20,574 nt of DNA from IMG/VR virus record IMGVR_UViG_3300044302_003221, positions 1 to 20,574 of that record. One strand, given 5' to 3'. Below are positions 6,449-13,251 of this stretch, piece by piece. This stretch comes from a virus. Positions within the stretch are counted from its first letter, which is position 1; each line of letters begins with the position of its first letter. Both the position numbers and the translations under genes were made by a program. Below the pieces are notes generated by a model. It had not been told where the DNA came from. It searched no databases and saw nothing but the letters and a program-made list of their open reading frames with translations.

Positions 6449-7307
6449 TTTCTTCTCCTATTGCTTTGATTTCGTCTTGATATTGAGTACAAAACTTTGC
6501 GACATCACAAAATCTTTGACATTTTGTTGGTTCGCCTTTTCTTACTTCGATTATGTACCCTTCTTTTTTCTTTAAAACTTCTTCTGCTTCTTCCATAGAG
6601 TCGCAAACTTTAAATGCTCTCTTGGAATTTTCGTCTTTCTTTACTGCAAATTTATCCGGTCTCATCCATCTTTCTTCCGGAGTACACTCGGGAAGATTTA
6701 TTGATGCCAGTTGGTGTGCTTCTACCTTCTGCCTAACAAATTCTTCTTGCTCTGCAAAAGTCCATAGGTCTATGTCTGTGACTACCACTTCTGTTTGTGG
6801 ATATTTTGGATTTCTTTCTGCTTCAAATGATGAATGATCACGGATAATATTGACAATTTTTAAGTCTTTGACTTCCTTGCCATTCCTACGTAGCAACCAA
6901 GCATATATGTTTAGTTGCTGTGTATCGCTATCCCGACCATTCATCACCGCATAAGCCTTACGAGTTTTCCAATCCATAAGGACAATGCCATCCGGATCAA
7001 TTCTTTGAACATCTACCTGACCGCTTACTGTCCATCCGCTACAATCAGCAAAGAAACGCTGTTCCACTATGTACCCCTTCGCTGTGCCACTTTCTAAAAT
7101 GTTGTGACATGCCCTTCCAAACAAAGACCACACTTGTTTTGAAACATCAACCACGATTTCATCATCGTGTTGATACTCAAGGAAGGCTTGACGAGGTGCT
7201 TTCAGCAAACCAGTCGCTGATATGTCTGCTTTGCCACGTGAATAAGTGTCTCGCATAACTGCTTTAGCAAAAACTTCAGGTAAGCCTGTGTCGTTGGTAT
7301 ATTTCAT
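6435..7307 (-). CDS. PD-(D/E)XK exonuclease, RecB/Cas4-like
   Basis: A 290-residue nuclease. The catalytic pattern is visible in order: His68 in GRACHNILE, Glu82, Asp99 in SGQVDVQRID, Asp112 and Lys114 in VLMDWKTRKA, then QQLNIYAW (130-137). The C-terminal CQRFCDVAKFC gives Cys263, 267 and 273; with Cys208 (PECTPEERW) these could hold an iron-sulfur cluster as in Cas4/AddB-type enzymes, which is inference. It is expected to resect double-strand ends for the neighbouring ERF protein. ATG 7307 follows AGGA at eight bases, 18-20 bases downstream of the predicted promoter. Confidence 0.85.
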   Translation of the reverse strand: MKYTNDTGLPEVFAKAVMRDTYSRGKADISATGLLKAPRQAFLEYQHDDEIVVDVSKQVWSLFGRACHNILESGTAKGYIVEQRFFADCSGWTVSGQVDVQRIDPDGIVLMDWKTRKAYAVMNGRDSDTQQLNIYAWLLRRNGKEVKDLKIVNIIRDHSSFEAERNPKYPQTEVVVTDIDLWTFAEQEEFVRQKVEAHQLASINLPECTPEERWMRPDKFAVKKDENSKRAFKVCDSMEEAEEVLKKKEGYIIEVRKGEPTKCQRFCDVAKFCTQYQDEIKAIGEESGSK

Positions 7308-7331
7308 ATTACAAATCCTAAATGTAAATGT

Positions 7332-7384
7332 ATCTTAAAACATGTTAAGATGTGTTGTCAAATAAAACCTGATTTATTTATATA
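7332..7384. promoter_or_regulatory. divergent promoters with shared -35 region and a dyad operator
   Basis: Minus strand: TTGACA (7361-7356), 18 bases, TAAGAT (7337-7332), then a short leader to the exonuclease start at 7307. Plus strand: TTGTCA (7355-7360), 17-18 bases, TATATA (7379-7384), then the RusA start at 7396, so the plus transcript would be almost leaderless. The two -35 boxes overlap. A perfect inverted repeat ATCTTAA / TTAAGAT (7332-7338 and 7345-7351, 6-base spacer) covers the minus -10 box, a position typical of a repressor site. Confidence 0.6.
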
Positions 7385-7395
7385 AACCTGAAAAT

Positions 7396-7791
7396 ATGCC
7401 AAAAATATACAGCCAACAGTTCAAAGGAGAGTGTGTCTCAAAAGCAAATTCAAGAAGATTAGTGACCATAAAAGGCAAACCAAGATTCATAAAATCATCA
7501 AAGGCAATCGCTTTCGTAAAAGACTTACAAGCACAAGCAAAAAGAATTGAGCCACTATTGGAAGGTGATTTAGAAGCAAATATAAAAATTTATTACAGCA
7601 GTAGGAGACCTGATCTGGATGCTTCTCTGGTTCTGGATGCTCTGGAAGGTCTCTGGTACAAGAATGATAGACAGTTTAAACGGCTAGTGCTGGAGAAATA
7701 TTTAGATAAAAAAAACCCAAGAGTAGATGTTTTTGTGAATGAAATAAGTGATTGGGATGAGTCAGGTTTGGGAACAAAAACACGATTTTAA
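7396..7791 (+). CDS. rusA: RusA-family Holliday junction resolvase
   Basis: A 131-residue protein. The RusA signature is clear: SSRRPDLDASLVLDALEGLW with Asp73, Asp75 and Asp81, then YKNDRQ with Asp91; these acidic residues bind catalytic metal in RusA. Length is normal. The enzyme cuts four-way junctions made during phage recombination and replication, fitting the ERF/exonuclease genes transcribed away from the same promoter region. No ribosome binding site is visible before the ATG, in keeping with a near-leaderless transcript. A GTTTAAAC octamer lies at 7674. Confidence 0.85.
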   Translation: MPKIYSQQFKGECVSKANSRRLVTIKGKPRFIKSSKAIAFVKDLQAQAKRIEPLLEGDLEANIKIYYSSRRPDLDASLVLDALEGLWYKNDRQFKRLVLEKYLDKKNPRVDVFVNEISDWDESGLGTKTRF

Positions 7792-7853
7792 GTTATAGGA
7801 GTCATCGCTACAACCCATGCATGAAAATTGTTCCCTCACCTTTCCAACAAAAT

Positions 7854-8174
7854 AAAGTGAATTAAACACTTTGGAGTGTCATATTGAGTAAACAACTTGA
7901 CTAAGAAATAATTATAGTTTAAAAATAAAAACTTAACAAGTTTTCGGATAAGACGGATCGGCTTGTTAAATTACTGGTTAGATTGGGATGTGGACGTAGC
8001 CAAAAGCGATGCCGAAAGACTGAACGCTGTCCACCTTAAAGCGCATATTTTAAGGAAGTAGCAGTCGAATTGTGTGGTTAGCGCAACCAACACAATGCGC
8101 ACTATCGAGGTTGATTCGGTGAGCATGTGCAATAGGTAAAACCTGTAGCTTTACAGGATGTTTGCCTATGCGCA
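7854..8174 (+). ncRNA. hairpin-rich non-coding stretch, possible structured RNA or origin
   Basis: The 478 bases between 7791 and 8270 contain no convincing gene but a chain of hairpins: 7854-7872 (6 bp); 7933-7969 (TTAACAAG / CTTGTTAA, 21-base loop); 7990-8034 (GTGGAC / GTCCAC with an inner AGCG / CGCT); 8035-8054 (6 bp); 8069-8096 (11 bp with one bulge, loop AGCGC); and 8126-8174, three stacked helices of 5, 9 and 6 bp with a 4-base loop. Several CGGAT or TCGG words recur. It precedes the replication genes, so it may be a long structured leader, a separate RNA, or a replication origin. No tRNA, tmRNA or known ribozyme core is recognised. Confidence 0.45.
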
Positions 8175-8216
8175 AATTCTCGGATTTCATCGGAAAGCAT
8201 GTAGAGGTTATAGCGA

Positions 8217-8252
8217 TAAGATATAAATAAAATTCCAACAAAACCAACAAAA
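8217..8252 (+). promoter_or_regulatory. possible promoter and leader of the replication genes
   Basis: TAAGAT (8217-8222) overlaps TATAAA (8222-8227) as a -10 candidate; the -35 region is poor. Thirteen bases after TAAGAT comes CAACAAAA (8236-8243), repeated at 8245, then the ribosome binding site GAGGAG. The same 13-base distance from TAAGAT to CAACAAAA is seen at the 14731 promoter, which is the main support. Confidence 0.35.
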
Positions 8253-8269
8253 AAACAGAGGAGTAAAGT

Positions 8270-8557
8270 ATGAGTAAAGAATATGCTTTTGAGGGAAAGG
8301 TCATCAGGCTTACCAAAAAAGATTACGATTCGTGGCAAAAAACTTTCAAGAACATACCTAACTTAGATGCAGTATTGATGTCTAGGGATGTATGGCTTTC
8401 ACAGGAAGCAGACGACAAGGCAAGATCAAGATGGTTCATGTCAACAGTAAATTATTTAGTTAGTGTTGATGCTAAGTTTGCCAAAGATAACAAAACAGAC
8501 GAGAACGGAAGAAAAGTAGATTCTTCCGGCAAAGCGATATTTAAGAGGATGCCATGA
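8270..8557 (+). CDS. putative replication accessory protein upstream of primase-helicase
   Basis: A 95-residue protein with YAFEGKVIRLTKKDYDSWQK, NIPNLDAVLMSRDVWL and ARSRWFMSTVNYLV. This reads like the short module (F-x-G-x-VIRL...D...W...F/I-P-x-L-x-A/D...RRWF) found in phage replication initiator and helicase-loader proteins, here as a stand-alone gene. Strong ribosome binding site AGGAG. Its last four bases overlap the primase-helicase start (ATGA), so the two products are made together. A helper of the helicase is a reasonable inference, not shown. Confidence 0.55.
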   Translation: MSKEYAFEGKVIRLTKKDYDSWQKTFKNIPNLDAVLMSRDVWLSQEADDKARSRWFMSTVNYLVSVDAKFAKDNKTDENGRKVDSSGKAIFKRMP

Positions 8558-10314
8558 ATACAACAGCAGAAATTACTAAACCCATTTACCAAAAACTAGA
8601 AGAACAGGGAATAACTTTAAGAAACTACGATGAAGGACAGCACAAAACAACATGTCCACAATGTTCGCCCAACAGAAAAAATAGTCGTGATCCATGCTTG
8701 AGCGTAAATATAGACACGCAAGGCGCAAGATGGAGATGCCACCATTGTCAATGGGAAGGAAATGTATGGAAGGAAAGTTTGCAACGCCCACCCACAATTA
8801 GAAAAACTGCGCCCAAAAAACCGGCACAAATACCTAACACGAAAAGCTTGAAAGGCACGTGGGGAGAAATATTTTTTGATGAGCGTGGAATAGGCATGGA
8901 TGTAGCAGAGAGATATGGTGTAGGTATAGCATCACACTATGTAGGCGGTAAGAGACAGGATTGCATAGCCTTTGTTTACAAAGATAAAGAAGGAGTACCA
9001 TGCAACATTAAGTTCAGGAGCGCAGACAAAAATTACGCACAACTTCCTGATTGCGAGAGAGTTCCGTATCTTGCAGACTGTTTAAACAATGAAGGAGAGG
9101 CTTTGTTGATCTGTGAGGGAGAAATGGATGCGTTGACTTGGAAGATTTGCAATGGGATCACGGAGAATGTAATTTCAGTTCCTGATGGCGCAAGCGATAG
9201 GAAAATGGAATGGCTTGCCACATTTGATATAGAAAAATACAAGAAGATATATCTTGCCTTAGATTCCGATGAAGCCGGAATACAATGCAGAGAAGAAATT
9301 GCACGTAGGGTTGGCAGAGAAAGATGTTTTATTATTGTTTATCCGGATGAATTCAAGGATGCAAACGAAGTTTGGATGCATTCTAAAGATGCATTGAAAC
9401 AATGTTATGAAAGCGCAGAGCCATATCCAATTAAATCCTTATACACAGCGAATGCTTTTATGGAAGAAGGATTGCAGTTGTTCAGAGGTGGTTTGAGGAC
9501 AGGTCTTACCACAGGCATAGAGGGCATGGATGAGATATTCAAAGTGCGCCCTAGTGAAGTGACAATCGTATCCGGTGTGCCGAATTGCGGAAAGTCAGAA
9601 TTTATTGATGCGATAGCAGTCAATATGGCGAAAGAACACGATTACAAGTTTGCCATGTGTAGCTTTGAGAATCCTGTTTCAGACCATTTAAACAAGCTGT
9701 CAGAGAAATACGTTGGGAAACCGGCAAGGAAGGACACTTGGGTTAAACAGATGGAAGAAGAAGAATTGCTTGATGCTTATGATTGGATTGCTCAACACTT
9801 TTTCTTTGTGAGAGCAGAGGATGAATCGCCTACGATTGACTGGTGCATACAGGCATTGATCTCAAGCGTACTACGTTATGGAGTCAATGCGGTCATACTT
9901 GATCCGTATAATGAATTTGATCATCAAAGACCTAGTGGAATGACTGAGACCGAATATGTCTCACAGATGATGAGCAAACTAAAACGCTTCGCACAAACTT
10001 ACTCCGTACATATTTTCTTTGTCGCACATCCGGCTAAGATGAGAAGATCGCATGATGGAACATTCCCAATGGTTGAGCCTTATGACATTGCCGGTAGTGC
10101 AAACTTTGCAAACAAGGCAGATGTGATATTGATTGTTGAAAGAGACTTCACGAAAGGAAGCAAGGAAGTGCGCATACACACGAAGAAGATGCGGTTTAAA
10201 CAGTCCGGACAGATTGGATCGGTTGAACTTGAGTACGATTACATTAGTGGTAGATACAGCAAGTCATGGGGATATCCATCCGCAGATGATGCGGATGGAT
10301 GGCTACCGGATTAG
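8554..10314 (+). CDS. T7 gp4-like DNA primase-helicase
   Basis: A 586-residue protein with three domains. A zinc-binding primase domain (C34-x2-C37 and C62-x2-C65) recognises the priming site. A TOPRIM domain has the motif CEGEMDALT (187-195) and LALDSDEAG (234-242) with Asp237/Asp239 for metal binding and primer synthesis. A RecA/DnaB-type helicase domain has Walker A GVPNCGKS (341-348), Walker B AVILDPYNEF (446-455) and a later FFVAHPAKMR block. It unwinds the fork and makes primers. Translation is coupled to the small gene before it. No DNA polymerase is in the window. GTTTAAAC octamers lie at 9080 and 10194. Confidence 0.92.
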   Translation: MNTTAEITKPIYQKLEEQGITLRNYDEGQHKTTCPQCSPNRKNSRDPCLSVNIDTQGARWRCHHCQWEGNVWKESLQRPPTIRKTAPKKPAQIPNTKSLKGTWGEIFFDERGIGMDVAERYGVGIASHYVGGKRQDCIAFVYKDKEGVPCNIKFRSADKNYAQLPDCERVPYLADCLNNEGEALLICEGEMDALTWKICNGITENVISVPDGASDRKMEWLATFDIEKYKKIYLALDSDEAGIQCREEIARRVGRERCFIIVYPDEFKDANEVWMHSKDALKQCYESAEPYPIKSLYTANAFMEEGLQLFRGGLRTGLTTGIEGMDEIFKVRPSEVTIVSGVPNCGKSEFIDAIAVNMAKEHDYKFAMCSFENPVSDHLNKLSEKYVGKPARKDTWVKQMEEEELLDAYDWIAQHFFFVRAEDESPTIDWCIQALISSVLRYGVNAVILDPYNEFDHQRPSGMTETEYVSQMMSKLKRFAQTYSVHIFFVAHPAKMRRSHDGTFPMVEPYDIAGSANFANKADVILIVERDFTKGSKEVRIHTKKMRFKQSGQIGSVELEYDYISGRYSKSWGYPSADDADGWLPD

Positions 10315-10315
10315 A

Positions 10316-10606
10316 TCATCCTTTCTTAGATTTTTTGGTTGGCTTCTTGCCACCAACCCATGCTTCATTGATGTTAGGAGTAGACTTATCATCAGCTTTG
10401 TACCTACCTGTTTTTGTTCTAGCACGTTTAGGTTCTACAGGTTTTGCTTTTGGTTTCAGTCTTACTTCTTTTTTGACCGGACTACTATCATGCTTTGGCT
10501 TTGGTTCTTCTTCTACTGCGCTCGCCTTTGTTTCATCCAAAACAAACAGCCAGTTATAGAAAGTAGTTAGTGGTTTGAACTTCATATTTTTAAATTGTTT
10601 AAACAT
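10316..10606 (-). CDS. small basic hypothetical phage protein with NEAW motif
   Basis: A 96-residue protein, convergent with the primase gene and only one base away from its stop. The middle is a low-complexity Lys/Pro/Glu region. The end has TKTGRYKADDKSTPNINEAW, a pattern seen at the C-terminus of several marine phage proteins (T..G.Y.ADDPSTP..NEAW). GAGG precedes the ATG by seven bases. The second and third codons lie in the GTTTAAAC octamer at 10597. Function unknown. Confidence 0.6.
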   Translation of the reverse strand: MFKQFKNMKFKPLTTFYNWLFVLDETKASAVEEEPKPKHDSSPVKKEVRLKPKAKPVEPKRARTKTGRYKADDKSTPNINEAWVGGKKPTKKSKKG

Positions 10607-10620
10607 TGTTATGCCTCTAT

Positions 10621-11001
10621 TTATTTGGGTTTGATTCCTTGTTTCTCCAGTAAAGTTTTATTTACTAAATAATTCAAGCGTTTTTCTTCTTGCTCTATTT
10701 TCAAGCGAAGAAGTTTATACACGTATTGGCGTGATACGCCAACAAGTTGTGCAATCTGATTACCATTTAGCCCTTCTTCATTTAGGGCTAAAATTTTTAT
10801 TGTTCTGCTTTTTGATTCGTGGCTGTTAGGTTCTTTGCAATACTTATCGTATTGTTCCGGATTGAGACTGTTATACAGTTGATAACGTACTGTTGATATG
10901 GGTATATCAATTTTGTTTGAAATCTGTTTAAGGGTTGCACCACCCTTTCTTAATGAAAGGGCAGTATCCAACCAGTATGGCTTTTGATTACGTCTAGGCA
11001 T
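10621..11001 (-). CDS. double helix-turn-helix DNA-binding protein
   Basis: A 126-residue basic protein with two HTH units: LRKGGATLKQISNKIDIPIS (about 18-37, continuing TVRYQLY) and LNGNQIAQLVGVSRQYVYKL (78-97). Two separate HTH units in one chain suggest binding to a long or palindromic site. It starts eight bases inside the end of the ADP-ribosyltransferase-like gene, so it shares that promoter. It is a candidate regulator of this operon and could bind the dyad at 11680 or the GTTTAAAC octamers; both are inference. Confidence 0.7.
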   Translation of the reverse strand: MPRRNQKPYWLDTALSLRKGGATLKQISNKIDIPISTVRYQLYNSLNPEQYDKYCKEPNSHESKSRTIKILALNEEGLNGNQIAQLVGVSRQYVYKLLRLKIEQEEKRLNYLVNKTLLEKQGIKPK

Positions 11002-11647
11002 CTGTGTACCAGTTCTTATCTTTAAAATGTTCTGTTTTTTCCTCTACATGCTCTGTCAACACTTGTGTTTCTAAATCATCAACAAAGTCATCCGGCATAG
11101 GAATAATACATTCTTCTTCTTCTCTTGTATTTAGATACAAGGCAATGTCTCTGCCACGTATTTTCCCTGTGTGTATTACAGGCAAACCCCTGTAATCCTC
11201 GCCTCTCATGTTTTCCGGAAACCAAAACCTAGTGGCAAACCATTTTGCTAAATCTTTGTTAAGCGTCCATGAAATGTTTAAACCATCTTTATCATGTCCG
11301 CCACGATAAACAGTCACTTCATCTTCAGCCCAAAGTTTCTTCAGCTTTTCTGCATCTTTAACATCGTGGTACTTAACAGCGTTAAGCATTGACCACATAT
11401 CCCAATGCTCATACATAAAATATTCTAGGTATTGTTTGTAGTCGCTTATATTCAATGCATGTTGATACACATCAATGAACAAAGACCAAGCCAAATCCCA
11501 ATCTTCTTTTTTGTTCGGTTTGGCTTCACCATCATCTATTACAAACACTTTGTTAAGGAATAAGCCAAGACTTTCACGCTTATCCCATACAACGTGTTCT
11601 CCGTTTGTAAATTCCATGTATCTTTTTTCAAATTCTATATAGTCCAT
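10994..11647 (-). CDS. probable mono-ADP-ribosyltransferase (ART fold)
   Basis: A 217-residue protein whose C-terminal half shows the R-S-E pattern of ART enzymes: VTVYRGG (Arg115), NISWTLNKDLAKWFATRFW (Ser126 and Thr128), then GRDIALYLNTREEEECIIP (Glu177 and Glu179 as the E-x-E pair) in a final strand. The N-terminal 100 residues are helical. Such enzymes move ADP-ribose from NAD to a target; in phages they change host RNA polymerase or other proteins early in infection. The target here is unknown. It is the first gene of a sub-operon with its own promoter/operator and GAGGACAAT binding site. Confidence 0.7.
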   Translation of the reverse strand: MDYIEFEKRYMEFTNGEHVVWDKRESLGLFLNKVFVIDDGEAKPNKKEDWDLAWSLFIDVYQHALNISDYKQYLEYFMYEHWDMWSMLNAVKYHDVKDAEKLKKLWAEDEVTVYRGGHDKDGLNISWTLNKDLAKWFATRFWFPENMRGEDYRGLPVIHTGKIRGRDIALYLNTREEEECIIPMPDDFVDDLETQVLTEHVEEKTEHFKDKNWYTDA

Positions 11648-11677
11648 ATTGTCCTCGTTTTATTTTGTTGAAACTGA

Positions 11678-11710
11678 ATATTAACATGAAGTTGTCATGT
11701 TAATCAATGG
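11678..11710 (-). promoter_or_regulatory. promoter with a perfect 25-base dyad operator
   Basis: Arms ATTAACATGA (11680-11689) and TCATGTTAAT (11695-11704) are perfect inverted copies around AGTTG. On the minus strand a promoter TTGATT - 17/18 bases - TAATAT overlaps the dyad and would start transcription near 11671, close to CAACAAAA (11670-11663) and ahead of the ADP-ribosyltransferase start at 11647. Full coverage of the promoter by the dyad suggests repression. Confidence 0.55.
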
Positions 11711-11723
11711 TTGACATAAGATA

Positions 11724-11755
11724 ATGCCCGTAAGCGTTTAAACACCTACGGGCAT
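11724..11755 (-). terminator. hairpin with GTTTAAAC in its loop, probable terminator
   Basis: Nine-base perfect arms ATGCCCGTA (11724-11732) and TACGGGCAT (11747-11755) with a 14-base loop holding the GTTTAAAC octamer. It lies eight bases after the stop of the gene at 11764 and before the next promoter, where a terminator would be expected. The following minus-strand bases are only moderately U-rich. Confidence 0.5.
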
Positions 11756-11763
11756 CGGGGGGA

Positions 11764-12207
11764 TCACAGAGAACACTCTATTGGTTCTCCGCTATCTACA
11801 GAGCGTTGCAAGAATTTAATCAAAGATTGTTTGCGATCTTCAAAATACTCAACACCTATTTCTTTTTGATCTGATCTTAGATCAACCTCTCTTTCTTTAA
11901 CGATGTCGATTAATTCCTGTGCTTTCTTAGGCGAAAGATTGCCATCATCCAACATGGGAATCACATCAGTCCACCAAGACAAGTTTAATGCCCACAGAAC
12001 GCTGTACGGATTATATGAATCACGAAAGTAGCATGACTCCGGATACAATTCATTGTATAAACCATTAACTTTCTCAGTTGCAAGTTCGTATTCCCTAGAG
12101 TCTTTATCCTCTATTGCATCACGCTTATCAATCGCATCTTCAAACAAAGGTTGAAGCTTATCGTGTAGCGGTTGTATTTCGTTTGTTATGTATAGGTCAG
12201 CACCCAT
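11764..12207 (-). CDS. conserved phage protein starting MGADLYI, unknown function
   Basis: A 147-residue acidic protein with the landmarks MGADLYITNE, CYFRDSYNPYSVLWALNLSWW and LIKFLQRSVDSGEPIECSL. This is a recurring phage family that I recognise by these landmarks, with no known function. Binding site AAGGAG before ATG. The upstream leader contains CAACAAAA (12230-12223). It is the last gene before the terminator-like hairpin at 11724. Confidence 0.7.
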   Translation of the reverse strand: MGADLYITNEIQPLHDKLQPLFEDAIDKRDAIEDKDSREYELATEKVNGLYNELYPESCYFRDSYNPYSVLWALNLSWWTDVIPMLDDGNLSPKKAQELIDIVKEREVDLRSDQKEIGVEYFEDRKQSLIKFLQRSVDSGEPIECSL

Positions 12208-12257
12208 AATTTACTCCTTTTGTTTTGTTGTTATAGTTTTGGGGATTCGTGAAGCGT

Positions 12258-12491
12258 TTAAACATCTTCAAACCTTACCGGAATCCCCTCTTTATTTGCC
12301 AATCGCTTAGCAAAACTGGTCAGCATCTGCATAACTGCATTGTGTGCAAATGCATTAGGCAACTCGACAAACGATACAACGTTGTCGCCACCTGTGTCTC
12401 TATCCATAGCACGAATATTTATCGTGCCATCTTCCTCAAACCTTACATCTAAGGTCATGTTGGCTGTGTCTTTTTCGCTCAGTTCATACAT
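12258..12491 (-). CDS. hypothetical protein
   Basis: A 77-residue protein, not recognised: a beta-like first half (MTLDVRFEEDGTINIRAMD) and a helical end (NAVMQMLTSFAKRLANKEG). AAGGA precedes the ATG. Its stop codon TAA lies inside a GTTTAAAC octamer (12256-12263). A class-A hairpin (12510-12542) sits right upstream of its ribosome binding site. Confidence 0.55.
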   Translation of the reverse strand: MYELSEKDTANMTLDVRFEEDGTINIRAMDRDTGGDNVVSFVELPNAFAHNAVMQMLTSFAKRLANKEGIPVRFEDV

Positions 12492-12509
12492 ATATTTTTC
12501 CTTGTAATT

Positions 12510-12542
12510 AATTACTTATTTCACTATCGCTAATAAGTAATT
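12510..12542 (-). other. class-A hairpin with conserved loop, divergent copy
   Basis: Ten-base perfect arms AATTACTTAT (12510-12519) and ATAAGTAATT (12533-12542). The loop reads TTCACTATCGCTA on the plus strand, matching the other copies in its first seven bases. The minus-strand (RNA) form ends in AGUGAA. AAGGA of the gene at 12491 starts about six bases later. No U-run follows, so it is not an intrinsic terminator. Confidence 0.6.
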
Positions 12543-12551
12543 ATTTAGCAC

Positions 12552-12818
12552 TTAATCAGATATCACACCTACAGCAAAAACATTCTTGTTTCTTTGTTTG
12601 GCAATCAAATCTGCATAATACTGTTTGTCATTCCTTGTAAGAGTTCGCTCGTCAGAGCCTGTCATTTCTCCACATATAAAAGAACACATTTGCTCGAATA
12701 TCTCTTTGTCGCTTAGTCCTTTTTCTATTAACCTTGCTATATTCTTCTTTGCAGATTTTTCTTTATTTTTTGGGTTTAGTCTTATTAATTCTTCCCAATG
12801 TTTTGTACATTTACTCAT
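12552..12818 (-). CDS. hypothetical protein
   Basis: An 88-residue basic protein, helical by eye (KKNIARLIEKGLSDKEIFEQ), with three Cys residues. The start ATG 12818 is chosen over GTG 12821 since AAGGATGGTGAG precedes both. It overlaps the upstream gene by eight bases. No family recognised. Confidence 0.5.
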   Translation of the reverse strand: MSKCTKHWEELIRLNPKNKEKSAKKNIARLIEKGLSDKEIFEQMCSFICGEMTGSDERTLTRNDKQYYADLIAKQRNKNVFAVGVISD

Positions 12819-13248
12819 CACTCACCATCCTTTCAAAATGACTATTTAAAAATTCTCTTTCTTCAAAGCTTAAATGACAATCTTCAACCCTCAATAAAGA
12901 GAATGATGTTGCCTGTCTTATTATTCTTTTTTTGACTTTGTTTAATCTTTCTTGATCCAATTCATTTATTGGCTTGTCTGCACAACAGACACCCAATTTA
13001 ATTTGATTCCAAAAATTAACTGCTAGTGGATTAAACTTTTCACTCTTGATAAAGAGTTCTATTTCTTCATCTGACCATTCCAATACTTCCGGTTTAACAA
13101 AACGTAATTCCTCAGAGCCATCACAGTTTGTTTTCTTTGCTATATCAAAATCAACGTTTAAACTTCCACAGTTATCACATTCAAGATGTGACATTGATTG
13201 ACCAATTATGTTTGACTTTTTATCTTTGTACCATTCTTTATCACTCAT
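12811..13248 (-). CDS. hypothetical protein with a CxxC zinc-ribbon-like start
   Basis: A 145-residue protein. CDNCGSLNVDFDIAKKTNCD near the N-terminus and GVCC near residue 110 could bind zinc, but a complete four-Cys ribbon is not certain. The rest is helical and charged. ATG 13248 has GGAG six bases upstream, so it is preferred to GTG 13251. It follows the DUF3846-like gene directly and overlaps the next. A GTTTAAAC octamer is at 13156. Confidence 0.5.
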   Translation of the reverse strand: MSDKEWYKDKKSNIIGQSMSHLECDNCGSLNVDFDIAKKTNCDGSEELRFVKPEVLEWSDEEIELFIKSEKFNPLAVNFWNQIKLGVCCADKPINELDQERLNKVKKRIIRQATSFSLLRVEDCHLSFEEREFLNSHFERMVSDE

Positions 13249-13251
13249 CAC

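Noticed and set aside
6435-7307. Calling the exonuclease a true Cas4
   Set aside because: The Cys pattern is suggestive, but the genomic context is phage recombination with ERF, and there is no CRISPR locus in the window.
7884-7904. Six-codon TTG-started leader peptide after a GGAG site
   Set aside because: Too short to support from sequence alone; no attenuator structure tied to it could be shown.
7792-8269. tRNA, tmRNA or group I intron in the large gap
   Set aside because: No T-loop box, acceptor stem, tag frame or intron core could be found; the hairpins do not form a cloverleaf.
8050-8338. Minus-strand open frames of 78-88 codons in the non-coding gap
   Set aside because: They overlap the hairpins and the start of the plus-strand gene at 8270, lack binding sites and have no recognisable protein pattern.
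10276-10298. Perfect 8-bp hairpin at the end of the primase gene as a terminator
   Set aside because: It lies inside the coding region, is followed by no immediate U-run, and the repeated ATGCGGATGG-type bases encode an Asp/Gly-rich end. It may reduce read-through but this cannot be decided.
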